This document shows, one piece after another, positions 27,904-35,893 of a DNA stretch of 64,000 bases (position 1 is its first letter; every line of letters begins with the position of its first letter). Source of the DNA: G965229605 sp965229605. Lineage in GTDB: Bacteria > Pseudomonadota > Alphaproteobacteria > CBDDJK01. The stretch is from contig OZ245892.1 of NCBI GenBank assembly GCA_965229605.1, positions 1,984,001 through 2,048,000 on the forward strand, in the 5' to 3' direction. A model generated the notes under the pieces. The model did not search any database and was not told where the DNA came from. It was given only the letters and a program-made list of their open reading frames with translations. Position numbers and translations under genes: made by a program.

Positions 27904-28686
27904 ATGCTCCATGCACTGATCGCAATCATATGGCGCGAACTGCTGCGCTTCATCAGCCAAAAAGGACGACTCGGCGCAGCACTCGTGCGACCACTGCTCT
28001 GGCTCTTCATCTTTGCCGCAGGATTCCGCGCAGCACTCGGACTCTCCATCATCCCGCCCTACGAAACATATATCACATACGAAGAATATATCATCCCCGG
28101 ACTCTGCGCAATGATCCAGCTCTTCAGCGGAATGCAAAGCGCCCTCGCCATGGTCTATGATCGCGAAATGGGAAATATGCGCCTGCTGCTCATATCCCCG
28201 CTGCCCCGATGGTGGCTGCTGTTTAGTAAACTGCTCGCAGGGACCCTCGTCTCCATCATACAGGTCTATCTCTTCCTGCTGCTCGCCTTGCCGCTTGACC
28301 TCTATTTTCCCCTCGCCGGATATGCCATGCTGTTCCCAATGCTCGTGCTAAACGGATTGATGCTCGGTGCTCTCGGCCTGCTGATCTCATCCCTCATCCG
28401 GCAACTCGAAAATTTCGCAGGAGTCATGAATTTCGTCATCTTCCCGATGTTCTTCCTCTCAACCGCTCTCTACCCGCTGTGGAGAATGGCCGAATCCTCG
28501 CTGCTGCTGCGCGATATTTGCGCCCTAAACCCCTTCTCCCACGGGGTGGAGTTGATCCGCTTTGCCCTGTATGCTAAACTCAACACAGAGATGTTTGCTT
28601 TGGTGATGGCAGGGTTTGTCGTCTTTGCAGGACTGGCCCTGTGGTTCTATAATCCGGCAACCAGCTTCATGAGGAAGAAATTATGA
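27904..28686 (+). CDS. ABC-2 type permease, alcohol/PQQ-associated transporter
   Basis: A 260-residue membrane protein with six hydrophobic segments and the ABC-2 pattern (IPGLCAMIQLFSGMQSALAMVYDREMGNMRLLL and VIFPMFFLSTALYPLW). It corresponds to the permease of the Ped-type ABC system; together with the upstream ATPase it probably forms an efflux pump. Its wobble positions are richer in C than the binding-protein and propeller genes just upstream. It overlaps the following Sel1-like gene by four bases. Confidence 0.85.
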   Translation: MLHALIAIIWRELLRFISQKGRLGAALVRPLLWLFIFAAGFRAALGLSIIPPYETYITYEEYIIPGLCAMIQLFSGMQSALAMVYDREMGNMRLLLISPLPRWWLLFSKLLAGTLVSIIQVYLFLLLALPLDLYFPLAGYAMLFPMLVLNGLMLGALGLLISSLIRQLENFAGVMNFVIFPMFFLSTALYPLWRMAESSLLLRDICALNPFSHGVELIRFALYAKLNTEMFALVMAGFVVFAGLALWFYNPATSFMRKKL

Positions 28687-29282
28687 CAAAAAACCGCACG
28701 AACGCCAGCACCCGCATTCTTGCAATCCTGCTGGCTATGACCGTTTTTCTGCCCCATCAAGCCGCATCTGAAGACCCGGAACAATATGGCACCCTCAACC
28801 CGGAAGAACTGTCGCCGAACGCCACGCTTGCCAAGGTCAAACGCGGCGAAGTCAGCATGGTGATCTGCGCGCAGGGCTATTATATCACCAAAGCAGGCAA
28901 CCATGACGATGCCCGCACCCTGTTCCTTAAATGCGCCGAAGCCGGCTATAGCAAGGCCATGATCTGGCTCTCCCAGCTTGATGGAAACGGCCTTGGCGAA
29001 GGACTGTCCCCTGATCATGCCAAGGCGGCAGGCTGGGACAAGATGGCAGCAGAAACCGGCGATGCGCTTGGCGTTTATCATTACGGACTTGATTTGCTGA
29101 TTGGCTATGGCGTGCCGCAAGATATTGAGCTGGGTAAACGGCTGATCTCGCTTGCCGCGCAATATGGCGAAGAAAGTGCGATCACCCTCCAGCAAGCCGA
29201 TTATGACGTGCGCGCAGTTATTCCCGATGCCGATGAACCCAATATCATTCCCGACTGGAATGTTGATATCGCGACCCGCTAA
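28683..29282 (+). CDS. Exported Sel1/TPR-like protein
   Basis: This 199-residue protein has an N-terminal signal (TRILAILLAMTVFLPHQAASE) and at least two Sel1-type repeats (NHDDARTLFLKCAEAGYSKAMIWLSQL and ELGKRLISLAAQYGEESA). Sel1 repeats are protein-interaction modules; no catalytic motif is seen. The ATG overlaps the permease stop (ATGA), so it is part of the same transcript as the Ped-type ABC genes. Its function in alcohol oxidation is unknown and could be assembly or scaffolding in the periplasm. Confidence 0.75.
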   Translation: MTKNRTNASTRILAILLAMTVFLPHQAASEDPEQYGTLNPEELSPNATLAKVKRGEVSMVICAQGYYITKAGNHDDARTLFLKCAEAGYSKAMIWLSQLDGNGLGEGLSPDHAKAAGWDKMAAETGDALGVYHYGLDLLIGYGVPQDIELGKRLISLAAQYGEESAITLQQADYDVRAVIPDADEPNIIPDWNVDIATR

Positions 29283-29303
29283 ACCCTGTTTTTTTATAGA
29301 ATC

Positions 29304-29888
29304 CTATAATTCAAGGGTTTGATCGGTCAGCTGGTCAATTTCTGCCGGGTCATGGCTGGCCAGCAGCAGCATGGCTTTATGGCTGCGCAGATAATCTTGC
29401 AACAGGGTCATCATTGTCTGTTTGCGCTGTTGATCCAGCGACACAAAGGGTTCATCAAGCACCAGCATATCGCCTTTAAAGGCCAAGGCCCGGATAAAGG
29501 CCACCCGCCGTTGCTGACCTAAAGAAAGCTGGCTTGGAAATAAATCACCATGCTGATCCAGCCCGACTTGTGCCAGCCAATCATCAGCTTCTTGCCTCGT
29601 GATATGGGCGGTGAGCATGATATTCTCGCGTATTTTCCGCCAGGGGATCAAGCAGGGTTCCTGAAACATCATGGCAATTTTTGCCCCGTCTTCCAGGTGA
29701 CGCTGCCCGCTAAAATCGCGGTCAATCCCGGCGCAAATCCGCAGCAGGCTGGTTTTGCCACGCCCGGAAGGGCCAACGATGCCAAGCGCATCCGGCACTT
29801 GAAGGGAAATCTTCACCCCTTTAAGCAGTGACTCATCCTTGAAGGTTTTTTCCTCTATGGTCAGATTGAAAGACATAACCACACTCAT
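29304..29888 (-). CDS. ABC transporter ATP-binding protein (nitrate/sulfonate/taurine type)
   Basis: A compact, 194-residue ABC ATPase. It has Walker A GPSGRGKTS, Q-loop FQEPCLIPW, signature LSLGQQRR, Walker B LVLDEPFVSLD and H-loop SHDPAE. It is shorter than usual for SsuB/NrtD ATPases, mainly at the C-terminus. The ATG overlaps the stop of the permease gene, and the binding-protein gene lies at the operon's start, so the three form one importer. Another start is the ATG at 29876. Confidence 0.85.
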   Translation of the reverse strand: MSVVMSFNLTIEEKTFKDESLLKGVKISLQVPDALGIVGPSGRGKTSLLRICAGIDRDFSGQRHLEDGAKIAMMFQEPCLIPWRKIRENIMLTAHITRQEADDWLAQVGLDQHGDLFPSQLSLGQQRRVAFIRALAFKGDMLVLDEPFVSLDQQRKQTMMTLLQDYLRSHKAMLLLASHDPAEIDQLTDQTLEL

Positions 29889-30682
29889 GGTTTTTCACCA
29901 TTTTGAGCAAGCACACTGGCATGCCGCCAGGCTGACAATTTGCGTTCCCACGGATGCAGGATACCATATTCAATCCCCAGCATGATGATAATAAACGGAA
30001 AGGCATAGGCCAGCATCATGTGCATTTCAAACAGCTGGAAATAGAGGTGGATTTGAAATCCGATCCCGTTGGAGCGACCGAGGAATTCGACCACCAGAAC
30101 AATTTTCCAGATCAGGGCCAGTCCGTTACGGCTGGCAGCGAGGGTAAAGGGCATCAGTTGCGGGACAAGGATATGACGCAGATACTGAAAGCGTGAGAGT
30201 TGATAAAGCTTGCACATGGCGCGAATATCGGAATCAAGCACGCGCGCCCCTTCGCGAAAGATCGTGATGACCAGCGGCAGTTTATTGAGTGCGACCGCGC
30301 CGATGGCCGAGAGTTCGCTCAATCCCCCCCAGACATACCAGAGGACGATCACCACCAGTGCCGGGATATTGAGCAAGAGGATAACCAGACTGTCGAGCAG
30401 ACGATTGATGGCAGGGTAGCGGCCCATCAGGATTCCGATCACCGCCCCCAGCCCCAGTGCCAGCACAAAGGCCGCCGCCACCCGTAGCAGGGTTGCGATC
30501 AGGTGCGGCAGGAGTTCTCCATCGGCAAAAATATCCCTGATCAACAGAGCCAGCGCAAGCGGGTCCGGCAGCAGGGTCTGATCCTTGACGATAAAAAAGG
30601 CAATGGCCCACCAGACGACCGTCAGTCCGACAAGGGCATAAAAATTGGAAAAGCGATGCGCAAAAGAGGAGGGACTAGACAT
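29885..30682 (-). CDS. ABC transporter permease (SsuC/TauC family)
   Basis: This 265-residue permease has six hydrophobic segments and a binding-protein-dependent transport signature (EGARVLDSDIRAMCKLYQLSRFQYLRHILVPQLMP), followed by LALIWKIVLVVEFLGRS, typical of the nitrate/sulfonate/taurine family. It forms an importer with the ATPase downstream and the binding protein upstream. The gene is transcribed away from xoxF. Confidence 0.87.
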   Translation of the reverse strand: MSSPSSFAHRFSNFYALVGLTVVWWAIAFFIVKDQTLLPDPLALALLIRDIFADGELLPHLIATLLRVAAAFVLALGLGAVIGILMGRYPAINRLLDSLVILLLNIPALVVIVLWYVWGGLSELSAIGAVALNKLPLVITIFREGARVLDSDIRAMCKLYQLSRFQYLRHILVPQLMPFTLAASRNGLALIWKIVLVVEFLGRSNGIGFQIHLYFQLFEMHMMLAYAFPFIIIMLGIEYGILHPWERKLSAWRHASVLAQNGEKP

Positions 30683-30780
30683 AAACTGGATAATGCTGCT
30701 TTTATGCCCAATTATGACGGGAAGAAATTCAAGCCGTCTAAACCATCATCCCCGGACGCCAGAAGCCAGGACGCTAAAAG

Positions 30781-31821
30781 TCAGGACGCCGGAAGATAAA
30801 ACAACCCGTCCATCAAAGCGCGCAGGTCTGTATCCTCGTCAATGCCGGAACCCAGCAGCTTTTCTTTGCCAATATCGCGCAATACCGTCAGAAACTCCAG
30901 CGATGTTTCCTCATTAACCGCATAGCTCGTTGGAATCCCGGCCCGAAAACCCTTGATCAGGGCCTGATACTGGGCGTCATTCTTCACCCGCATCCGATCC
31001 TTGATCTCCAGCCACACCGCATCCTCGCTGGCCAGCCGGGCCTTGATATCCTGCACAGCCGCCAGGAACCGGTCAACCAGACCTTGCTCAAAAGCCGCAC
31101 TCTCGGCATTGAAAATATAGCCAAGCAAAGGAGTCGCCGGATCAAGACCAAGCTCTCGACCAATCTCGTCAACCGTGATCAGGGGCGACAACCCTCCGGC
31201 CTCCATCTTGGCCAGAAAATGCCAGAAATTGATCGCCGCATCGACCTCGCCCTGCAACGCCTGCTTCATAATCAACGGCGGGGCCCCAAAAACAGGCTCG
31301 GCCACCTTGCTCAAATCCTCGCCATACCGCTTCTGGTAAAGAGCCCGCGCCAATAGCCAGCTCTTGTCAAGCGGCCCGCCAGCTATGCCAATCTTCTTGC
31401 CTGCCAGCGATTGCAATCCATCCTTATCCTTGGCTCCCCCCTTATCCTTGCCCCAGTAAATCCCGCCAACCGAACGCGAATAAGGGAAAAAACGCACATC
31501 CTCCCCTTTGGCTCTGGCCCGAATCGCCCAAATCCAGTCAGCCACAATCATATCAGTCCCCTCAGCCTCAAACTTGATGCGGGAATTGGCCCCGCTCGCG
31601 ACCGGATCAATCACCAGTTCAAACCCGCGTGCCTTGTCCATCTCATAGTGCTTGATCAGCTTTAACTCCCAGTTCACCGTGCCAGTCTTCAAAACCGAAA
31701 TTTGCAGCTTTGGCAGCGACTCCGCAAGCGCAGGCCCCATCCCTGCCGACAAACAACACATAATAACCAAGAGCAAAAAGCCATACCCTCTGCTTTTCAA
31801 TGTGTAACGCGCATCTATCAT
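30781..31821 (-). CDS. NrtA/SsuA-like periplasmic binding protein beside xoxF
   Basis: A 346-residue exported binding protein with signal (~11-33, LLLVIMCCLSAGMGPALAE) and the NMT1/SsuA-like fold (EGTDMIVADWIWAIRARAKGEDV, LAGKKIGIAGGPLDKSWLLARAL, EVDAAINFWHFLAKMEAGG). GGGAGG at about 31834-31829 precedes the ATG at 31821. It starts the importer operon, divergent from xoxF with 138 bases between. The ligand is unknown. The position next to XoxF suggests something the enzyme needs, such as a metal chelate, PQQ or a C1 compound. Confidence 0.85.
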   Translation of the reverse strand: MIDARYTLKSRGYGFLLLVIMCCLSAGMGPALAESLPKLQISVLKTGTVNWELKLIKHYEMDKARGFELVIDPVASGANSRIKFEAEGTDMIVADWIWAIRARAKGEDVRFFPYSRSVGGIYWGKDKGGAKDKDGLQSLAGKKIGIAGGPLDKSWLLARALYQKRYGEDLSKVAEPVFGAPPLIMKQALQGEVDAAINFWHFLAKMEAGGLSPLITVDEIGRELGLDPATPLLGYIFNAESAAFEQGLVDRFLAAVQDIKARLASEDAVWLEIKDRMRVKNDAQYQALIKGFRAGIPTSYAVNEETSLEFLTVLRDIGKEKLLGSGIDEDTDLRALMDGLFYLPAS

Positions 31822-31959
31822 CAGGTCCTCCCACTATCGGTTTTTGTGCTGTTATAAGTGCCGATATTTTTATTGCAAGCTTAAAGCATTTCATATAACT
31901 TTGCTTTCATATATTAATGCGGTTTTCGCTTTTTTAACCGATACAAAAGGGAGAAAAAA
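31822..31959. promoter_or_regulatory. Divergent promoter region between the importer operon and xoxF
   Basis: The hexamer CCGATA occurs three times: inverted as TATCGG at 31835-31840, and directly at 31861-31866 and 31938-31943. The first two form an inverted pair around GTGCTGTTATAAGTG, a possible operator. The third lies just upstream of the xoxF ribosome-binding site (GGGAG). Promoters were not assigned. Confidence 0.4.
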
Positions 31960-33747
31960 ATGAGCCTTTTTCTGGAATGCCGTGATTTTGCGGCAAAAAA
32001 TGCGCTTGCAAGTTCGGCTTTTGGCCTGACGCTTGGTCTGGCACTCGGGGTCGGCCTGCTCACTACCAGCCATCCCGCGCTTGCCGATGTGAGCGAGGAA
32101 GCTATCCTCAATGACACCGATATCCCGGGCGATATCGTCACCAACGGCATGGGACAGCACCTGCAACGCTACAGCCCGCTCGATATGATCAATAAAGATA
32201 ATATCTCGCGGCTGGTCCCGGCCTGGGTCTTCTCCTTCGGCGGCGAAAAGCAACGCGGGCAAGAAGCCCAACCCGTCATTAAAGACGGCATCATGTATGT
32301 CACGGCCTCCTACTCGCGGCTGTTCGCGATTGATGCCATGACCGGTGAAGAATTATGGCAATACGATGCACGCCTGCCAGAAGGTATTCTGCCTTGCTGC
32401 GATGTCGTTAATCGCGGGGCTGCCCTCTATAAAGACAAAGTCTATTTCGGAACCCTGGATGCTCGCCTGGTTGCGCTCAATGCCAAAACCGGCGATGTCG
32501 TCTGGAACAAAAAAATCGCCGATTATAAAGCTGGCTACTCCTATACCGCTGCCCCGCTGATTGTGAACGGGCTGGTGGTCACCGGAAACTCGGGCGGTGA
32601 ATTTGGGATCGTCGGGGAAGTGCAGGCGCGTGACGCCGAAACCGGCGAATTGGTCTGGACTCGTCCCGTGATCGAAGGCCATATGGGCACCTATAAGGGC
32701 GAAGAAAGCACCATGACCGGTGAATTAAATGCCACCTGGCCCGGCGATATGTGGAAAACCGGCGGCGGAGCCACCTGGCTTGGCGGGTCCTATGATGCCA
32801 AGACCGATACGCTGATCTTTGGCACCGGCAATCCGGCACCGTGGAACAGCTACCTGCGTCCGGGCGACAATCTCTATGCCGCTTCGCGTCTGGGGATTGA
32901 TCCCGCCAATGGCGAAATCAAATGGCACTATCAGACCACCCCGCGCGAAGGCTGGGACTATGACGGCGTCAATGAAGTCATCCCGTTTGAAGCAGATGGC
33001 GAAGAAGGCTTGGCAACCGCTGATCGTAACGGTTTCTTCTATATCCTTGATCGCGAAAATGGTGCCTTCAAGCGGGCAACCCCGTTTGTGCGCAATATCA
33101 CTTGGGCCGAAGGAATCGATGACAATGGTCGCCCGATCTATGCCGAGGAAAACCGCCCCGGCAATCCGCAAGACGCCGCCGGTGATGGCAAAAAAGGCGA
33201 AATCGTCTTTTCCGTGCCGTCCTTCCTTGGGGGCAAAAACTGGATGCCAATGGCCTATTCCAACAACACCAACCTCTTCTATGTGCCGTCCAACGAATGG
33301 GGCATGGATCTCTGGAACGAGCCGATCAACTATAAGAAAGGGGCCGCCTATCTGGGGGCAGGCTTTACCATCAAGCCGATCTTTGAAGATTATATTGGCA
33401 GCTTGAAAGCCATTGATCCCAAAACCGGCAATATCAAGTGGGAATACCGCAATAATGCCCCGCTTTGGGGTGGCGTGATGGCAACGGCTGGCGGGCTTGT
33501 CTTTACCGGCACCCCCGAAGGCCATTTTAAAGCCTTTGATGATCTGACCGGCGAAGAACTCTGGAGCTTCCAGACCGGGTCCGGCATTGTCGGCCAGCCT
33601 GTCACCTGGACACATGAAGGCGAACAATATATCGCAGTCACATCCGGCTGGGGTGGAGCTGTCCCGCTTTGGGGCGGTGAAGTCGCCAAACGCGTCAACT
33701 ATCTGAACCAGGGCGGCACCGTCTGGATGTTCAAACTTGTCAAATAA
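31960..33747 (+). CDS. xoxF: Lanthanide-dependent methanol dehydrogenase (XoxF type)
   Basis: A 595-residue PQQ-containing periplasmic alcohol dehydrogenase. The signal peptide ends near residue 42. The vicinal disulfide is at Cys146-Cys147 (ILPCCDVV). Metal-binding residues include Glu214 in GGEFG and Asn291 in GTGNPAPWN. The catalytic Asp333 is followed two residues later by Asp335 (GWDYDGVN); the extra Asp is the hallmark of lanthanide-dependent XoxF, where calcium MxaF enzymes have Ala. Several eight-bladed propeller tryptophan motifs (GTVWMFKLV at the end) are present. It oxidises methanol, probably to formaldehyde or formate, passing electrons to cytochrome c. No mxaI gene is present. 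It is monocistronic, ending in a strong terminator. Confidence 0.96.
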   Translation: MSLFLECRDFAAKNALASSAFGLTLGLALGVGLLTTSHPALADVSEEAILNDTDIPGDIVTNGMGQHLQRYSPLDMINKDNISRLVPAWVFSFGGEKQRGQEAQPVIKDGIMYVTASYSRLFAIDAMTGEELWQYDARLPEGILPCCDVVNRGAALYKDKVYFGTLDARLVALNAKTGDVVWNKKIADYKAGYSYTAAPLIVNGLVVTGNSGGEFGIVGEVQARDAETGELVWTRPVIEGHMGTYKGEESTMTGELNATWPGDMWKTGGGATWLGGSYDAKTDTLIFGTGNPAPWNSYLRPGDNLYAASRLGIDPANGEIKWHYQTTPREGWDYDGVNEVIPFEADGEEGLATADRNGFFYILDRENGAFKRATPFVRNITWAEGIDDNGRPIYAEENRPGNPQDAAGDGKKGEIVFSVPSFLGGKNWMPMAYSNNTNLFYVPSNEWGMDLWNEPINYKKGAAYLGAGFTIKPIFEDYIGSLKAIDPKTGNIKWEYRNNAPLWGGVMATAGGLVFTGTPEGHFKAFDDLTGEELWSFQTGSGIVGQPVTWTHEGEQYIAVTSGWGGAVPLWGGEVAKRVNYLNQGGTVWMFKLVK

Positions 33748-33757
33748 TCCAATATCA

Positions 33758-33829
33758 GCCTGATTACCTTTCACGATAATCAGGCAAACAACAAACGGGC
33801 GGAGGGCCTATGCCTTCCGCCCGTTTTTT
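33758..33829 (+). terminator. Double hairpin and rho-independent terminator of xoxF
   Basis: A 9-bp hairpin, GCCTGATTA (33758-33766) with TAATCAGGC (33777-33785), is followed by a 13-bp GC-rich stem (33795-33807 with 33812-33824) with loop CTAT and a run of six T (33824-33829). The second is a classical terminator. Read on the other strand it is followed by a T-rich stretch, so it may also end the tmRNA transcript. Confidence 0.88.
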
Positions 33830-33884
33830 ATGCGTGTAACCCGCGTAATTACAACATAGCGCAATACAGGGATCACCGTTTTAG

Positions 33885-34316
33885 CAGCGCAGGATTAAAT
33901 TGACCGGCTAGTCTGTCGGGTGTTCTGGGAGCAAGGGGGAAAGAAGCGGGGATTCTGTTGCTAGGCTCCCCACGCCCCACCTGACAGAGATGACCCACCA
34001 GGAATTCACCTTATAAGCCAAATGACCGGCTATGCAGCCATCCGTGCTTGCATCGGTATATTATCGTTTGCATTTAACATGCTAGCCCGTTAACGGCGGG
34101 ACACCACCGAACGCAAATCCTGCCTTTAACACGCGCGTCGATCCTGTTTCGGCCCCGTGAAACTGTTGGTTTGATGATCGTCCAGACAGAGAACCTGCCT
34201 CTATGCAGACGATTTATATCAAAACCTGACGGGTAATGGTGGAGCCGCCGGGTACTGCCCCCGGGTCCGCTACGCTTATTTCGCAACATTCTTTCGCGTC
34301 AAAGTCGCCTTGCAGC
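33885..34316 (-). ncRNA. ssrA: Permuted two-piece tmRNA (alphaproteobacterial ssrA)
   Basis: On the minus strand the acceptor part comes first: T-arm CCGGGGGCAGTACCCGG and end CGGCTCCACCA, with the CCA finishing at 34237. After an intervening stretch, the coding part begins GGGGCCGAAACAGGATCGACG (34156 downward). GGGGCCG pairs with CGGCTCC to form the split acceptor stem. The tag frame runs 34071 to 34030, GCA AAC GAT AAT ... GCA TAG, coding ANDNIPMQARMAA. GC-rich pseudoknot sequence follows. The outer ends are approximate. It rescues stalled ribosomes and tags incomplete proteins. This RNA fills an otherwise gene-free interval. Confidence 0.93.
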
Positions 34317-34512
34317 GACAATAGAACCATAGGGTTTTACAGGGGAAAATGCAAGAAAATTATGGTCAAACCCTGCAATAGGCGGTATTTTTGCATAAAA
34401 AGCGGTTGAACCCTGAAAAATCGGGTGAAAAAAACTGGTCACGCAGGCCGAATCTTGTCACAGATGCGATGATGCGTATGAAATGTCAGCAAAACAAGAT
34501 GAAAGCGAGTAG

Positions 34513-35769
34513 ATGATCTTAACCTGTCCGCGTTGTTCAAGCCAGTTTGCTGTGCCGCGTGAATTGATTGGCCCGCAAGGCCGAAAGGTTCAATGCAGCT
34601 CCTGCCAGTTTGTCTGGAAAGCAAATGCCGGGCTTTCTTCGGCTGCTCAGGCACCCGATGAGCAGCAAGGCGGGCAACTGGATAATACGGCGGGTTTTGC
34701 TCTTGAGGCCCCTGCGCCTCAAGCAGCTGTTGCGCAAGAGGCTTCCTCTCAAGCCCCTGTACCGCAGGCACCTGTGCCTCAAGTTCCGGCACCCCCGCCA
34801 ATTCCTGCACCTGCTCCCCAAGCAGCAGGCCCTCAAGCCCCCGATCCGCAAGCGGCAGGTCCTCAAGCCCCCGATCCGCAACCAACGGCTCCGGGCGCAC
34901 CGGCACCGCCTGCACCTGACCAACCCGGCGGTGAGCCGCTTCCCCCCAATGCAGCCCCGCCAGCACCAGACCAACCCCCAGTAGAGGGCGAAAAAGAAGA
35001 GCTTGAAGAAACCATCCCGGATTTCCTGTCCAGTTTCGCAGATGGCGGCGCGCAAGACGGCACTCCCCAACAAGCCGGGAGTCAACAAGCCGGAAATCAA
35101 CAAGCCGGAAATCAACAAGACGGTGCGCCACCTGTTCTTGGCAATATTGATGGGGGACCAGCTGGAATGCCTGGCGGCCCTCCCGATGATGGAGGTTCTA
35201 TACCTGACATCGATTCGGTCGATGAAGATATATTCTCCCAGCCCGAACACAGGCCTGTCAAAACCGTAAAAAAAGGTCCAATCGCCGCCTGGATTGTTCT
35301 GCTGATGATGATCTCGGGCACGCTGGGCGTCATGTTTATCGAGCGTGAATCGCTGATCGCCAGCTACCCGGGACTAAACGGGCTTTATAATCTGATTGGC
35401 CTTGGAGACAGCAGTCTGGCCTATGGAATATCGTTTGGACCGACCGAGACCTCGATCCAGATTCAAGCCGGTCAGCCGCGCACTCTTTTCATTGAAGGAA
35501 CCTTGACCAACACCCGCGAGGATATTGCTCCGGCACCTTTTATCAAAGGCACTTTGTATAACTCGCGCCGGGAGAATCTGAAGACCTGGTTTTTCAGGCC
35601 GGAGAAAACCTCTATTTTACCGGGCGAGGAAATCAGCTATAACACGTCGTTGGTTGATCCTCCACGCGGGGTGACCGAGATCAATGTGACGCTTGCCAGT
35701 GAGGAAGAAGCCGCCGAGTTTGAAGCGGGAGGGGCTGAGGAACAGCAGCAACCTTCTGACGGTGAGTAG
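34513..35769 (+). CDS. Zinc-ribbon (MJ0042-type) membrane protein with Pro/Ala/Gln-rich linker and DUF3426-like domain
   Basis: A 418-residue protein. A zinc ribbon at the N-terminus has Cys5, Cys8, Cys28 and Cys31 (CPRCSSQF ... CSSCQFVW). A long low-complexity linker (~50-240) follows with short repeats such as GPQAPDPQA and NQQAG. There is one transmembrane helix (~258-277) and a periplasmic domain. Proteins of this layout are common in alphaproteobacteria and often lie near ftsE/X or folD; their role is unsettled. DNA-level repeats in the linker may vary between strains. The start follows GAAAGCGAGTAG, with a GAG-type ribosome-binding site. Confidence 0.82.
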   Translation: MILTCPRCSSQFAVPRELIGPQGRKVQCSSCQFVWKANAGLSSAAQAPDEQQGGQLDNTAGFALEAPAPQAAVAQEASSQAPVPQAPVPQVPAPPPIPAPAPQAAGPQAPDPQAAGPQAPDPQPTAPGAPAPPAPDQPGGEPLPPNAAPPAPDQPPVEGEKEELEETIPDFLSSFADGGAQDGTPQQAGSQQAGNQQAGNQQDGAPPVLGNIDGGPAGMPGGPPDDGGSIPDIDSVDEDIFSQPEHRPVKTVKKGPIAAWIVLLMMISGTLGVMFIERESLIASYPGLNGLYNLIGLGDSSLAYGISFGPTETSIQIQAGQPRTLFIEGTLTNTREDIAPAPFIKGTLYNSRRENLKTWFFRPEKTSILPGEEISYNTSLVDPPRGVTEINVTLASEEEAAEFEAGGAEEQQQPSDGE

Positions 35770-35893
35770 TTTGCGGCGCGTAATTTGTAATCTGTTCTTT
35801 ACGATCTGAGAACATAGCAAGCCGAGGCACGATAGTCCCGGGGTATGAATTTTGTCCAGAACATACATATGGATGTGAACAAGAGAGGATTTT

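Noticed and set aside
32725..33774. Long ORF antisense to xoxF
   Set aside because: It is a by-product of GC-rich codon use in xoxF; there is no ribosome-binding site and no family resemblance.
34074..34289. Minus-strand ORF of 71 codons in the xoxF-zinc ribbon gap
   Set aside because: It covers the tmRNA gene, so the open frame is incidental.
34439..35250. Minus-strand ORFs of 230 and 237 codons opposite the zinc-ribbon gene
   Set aside because: They mirror the Pro/Ala/Gln-rich repeat linker and contain low-complexity sequence only.
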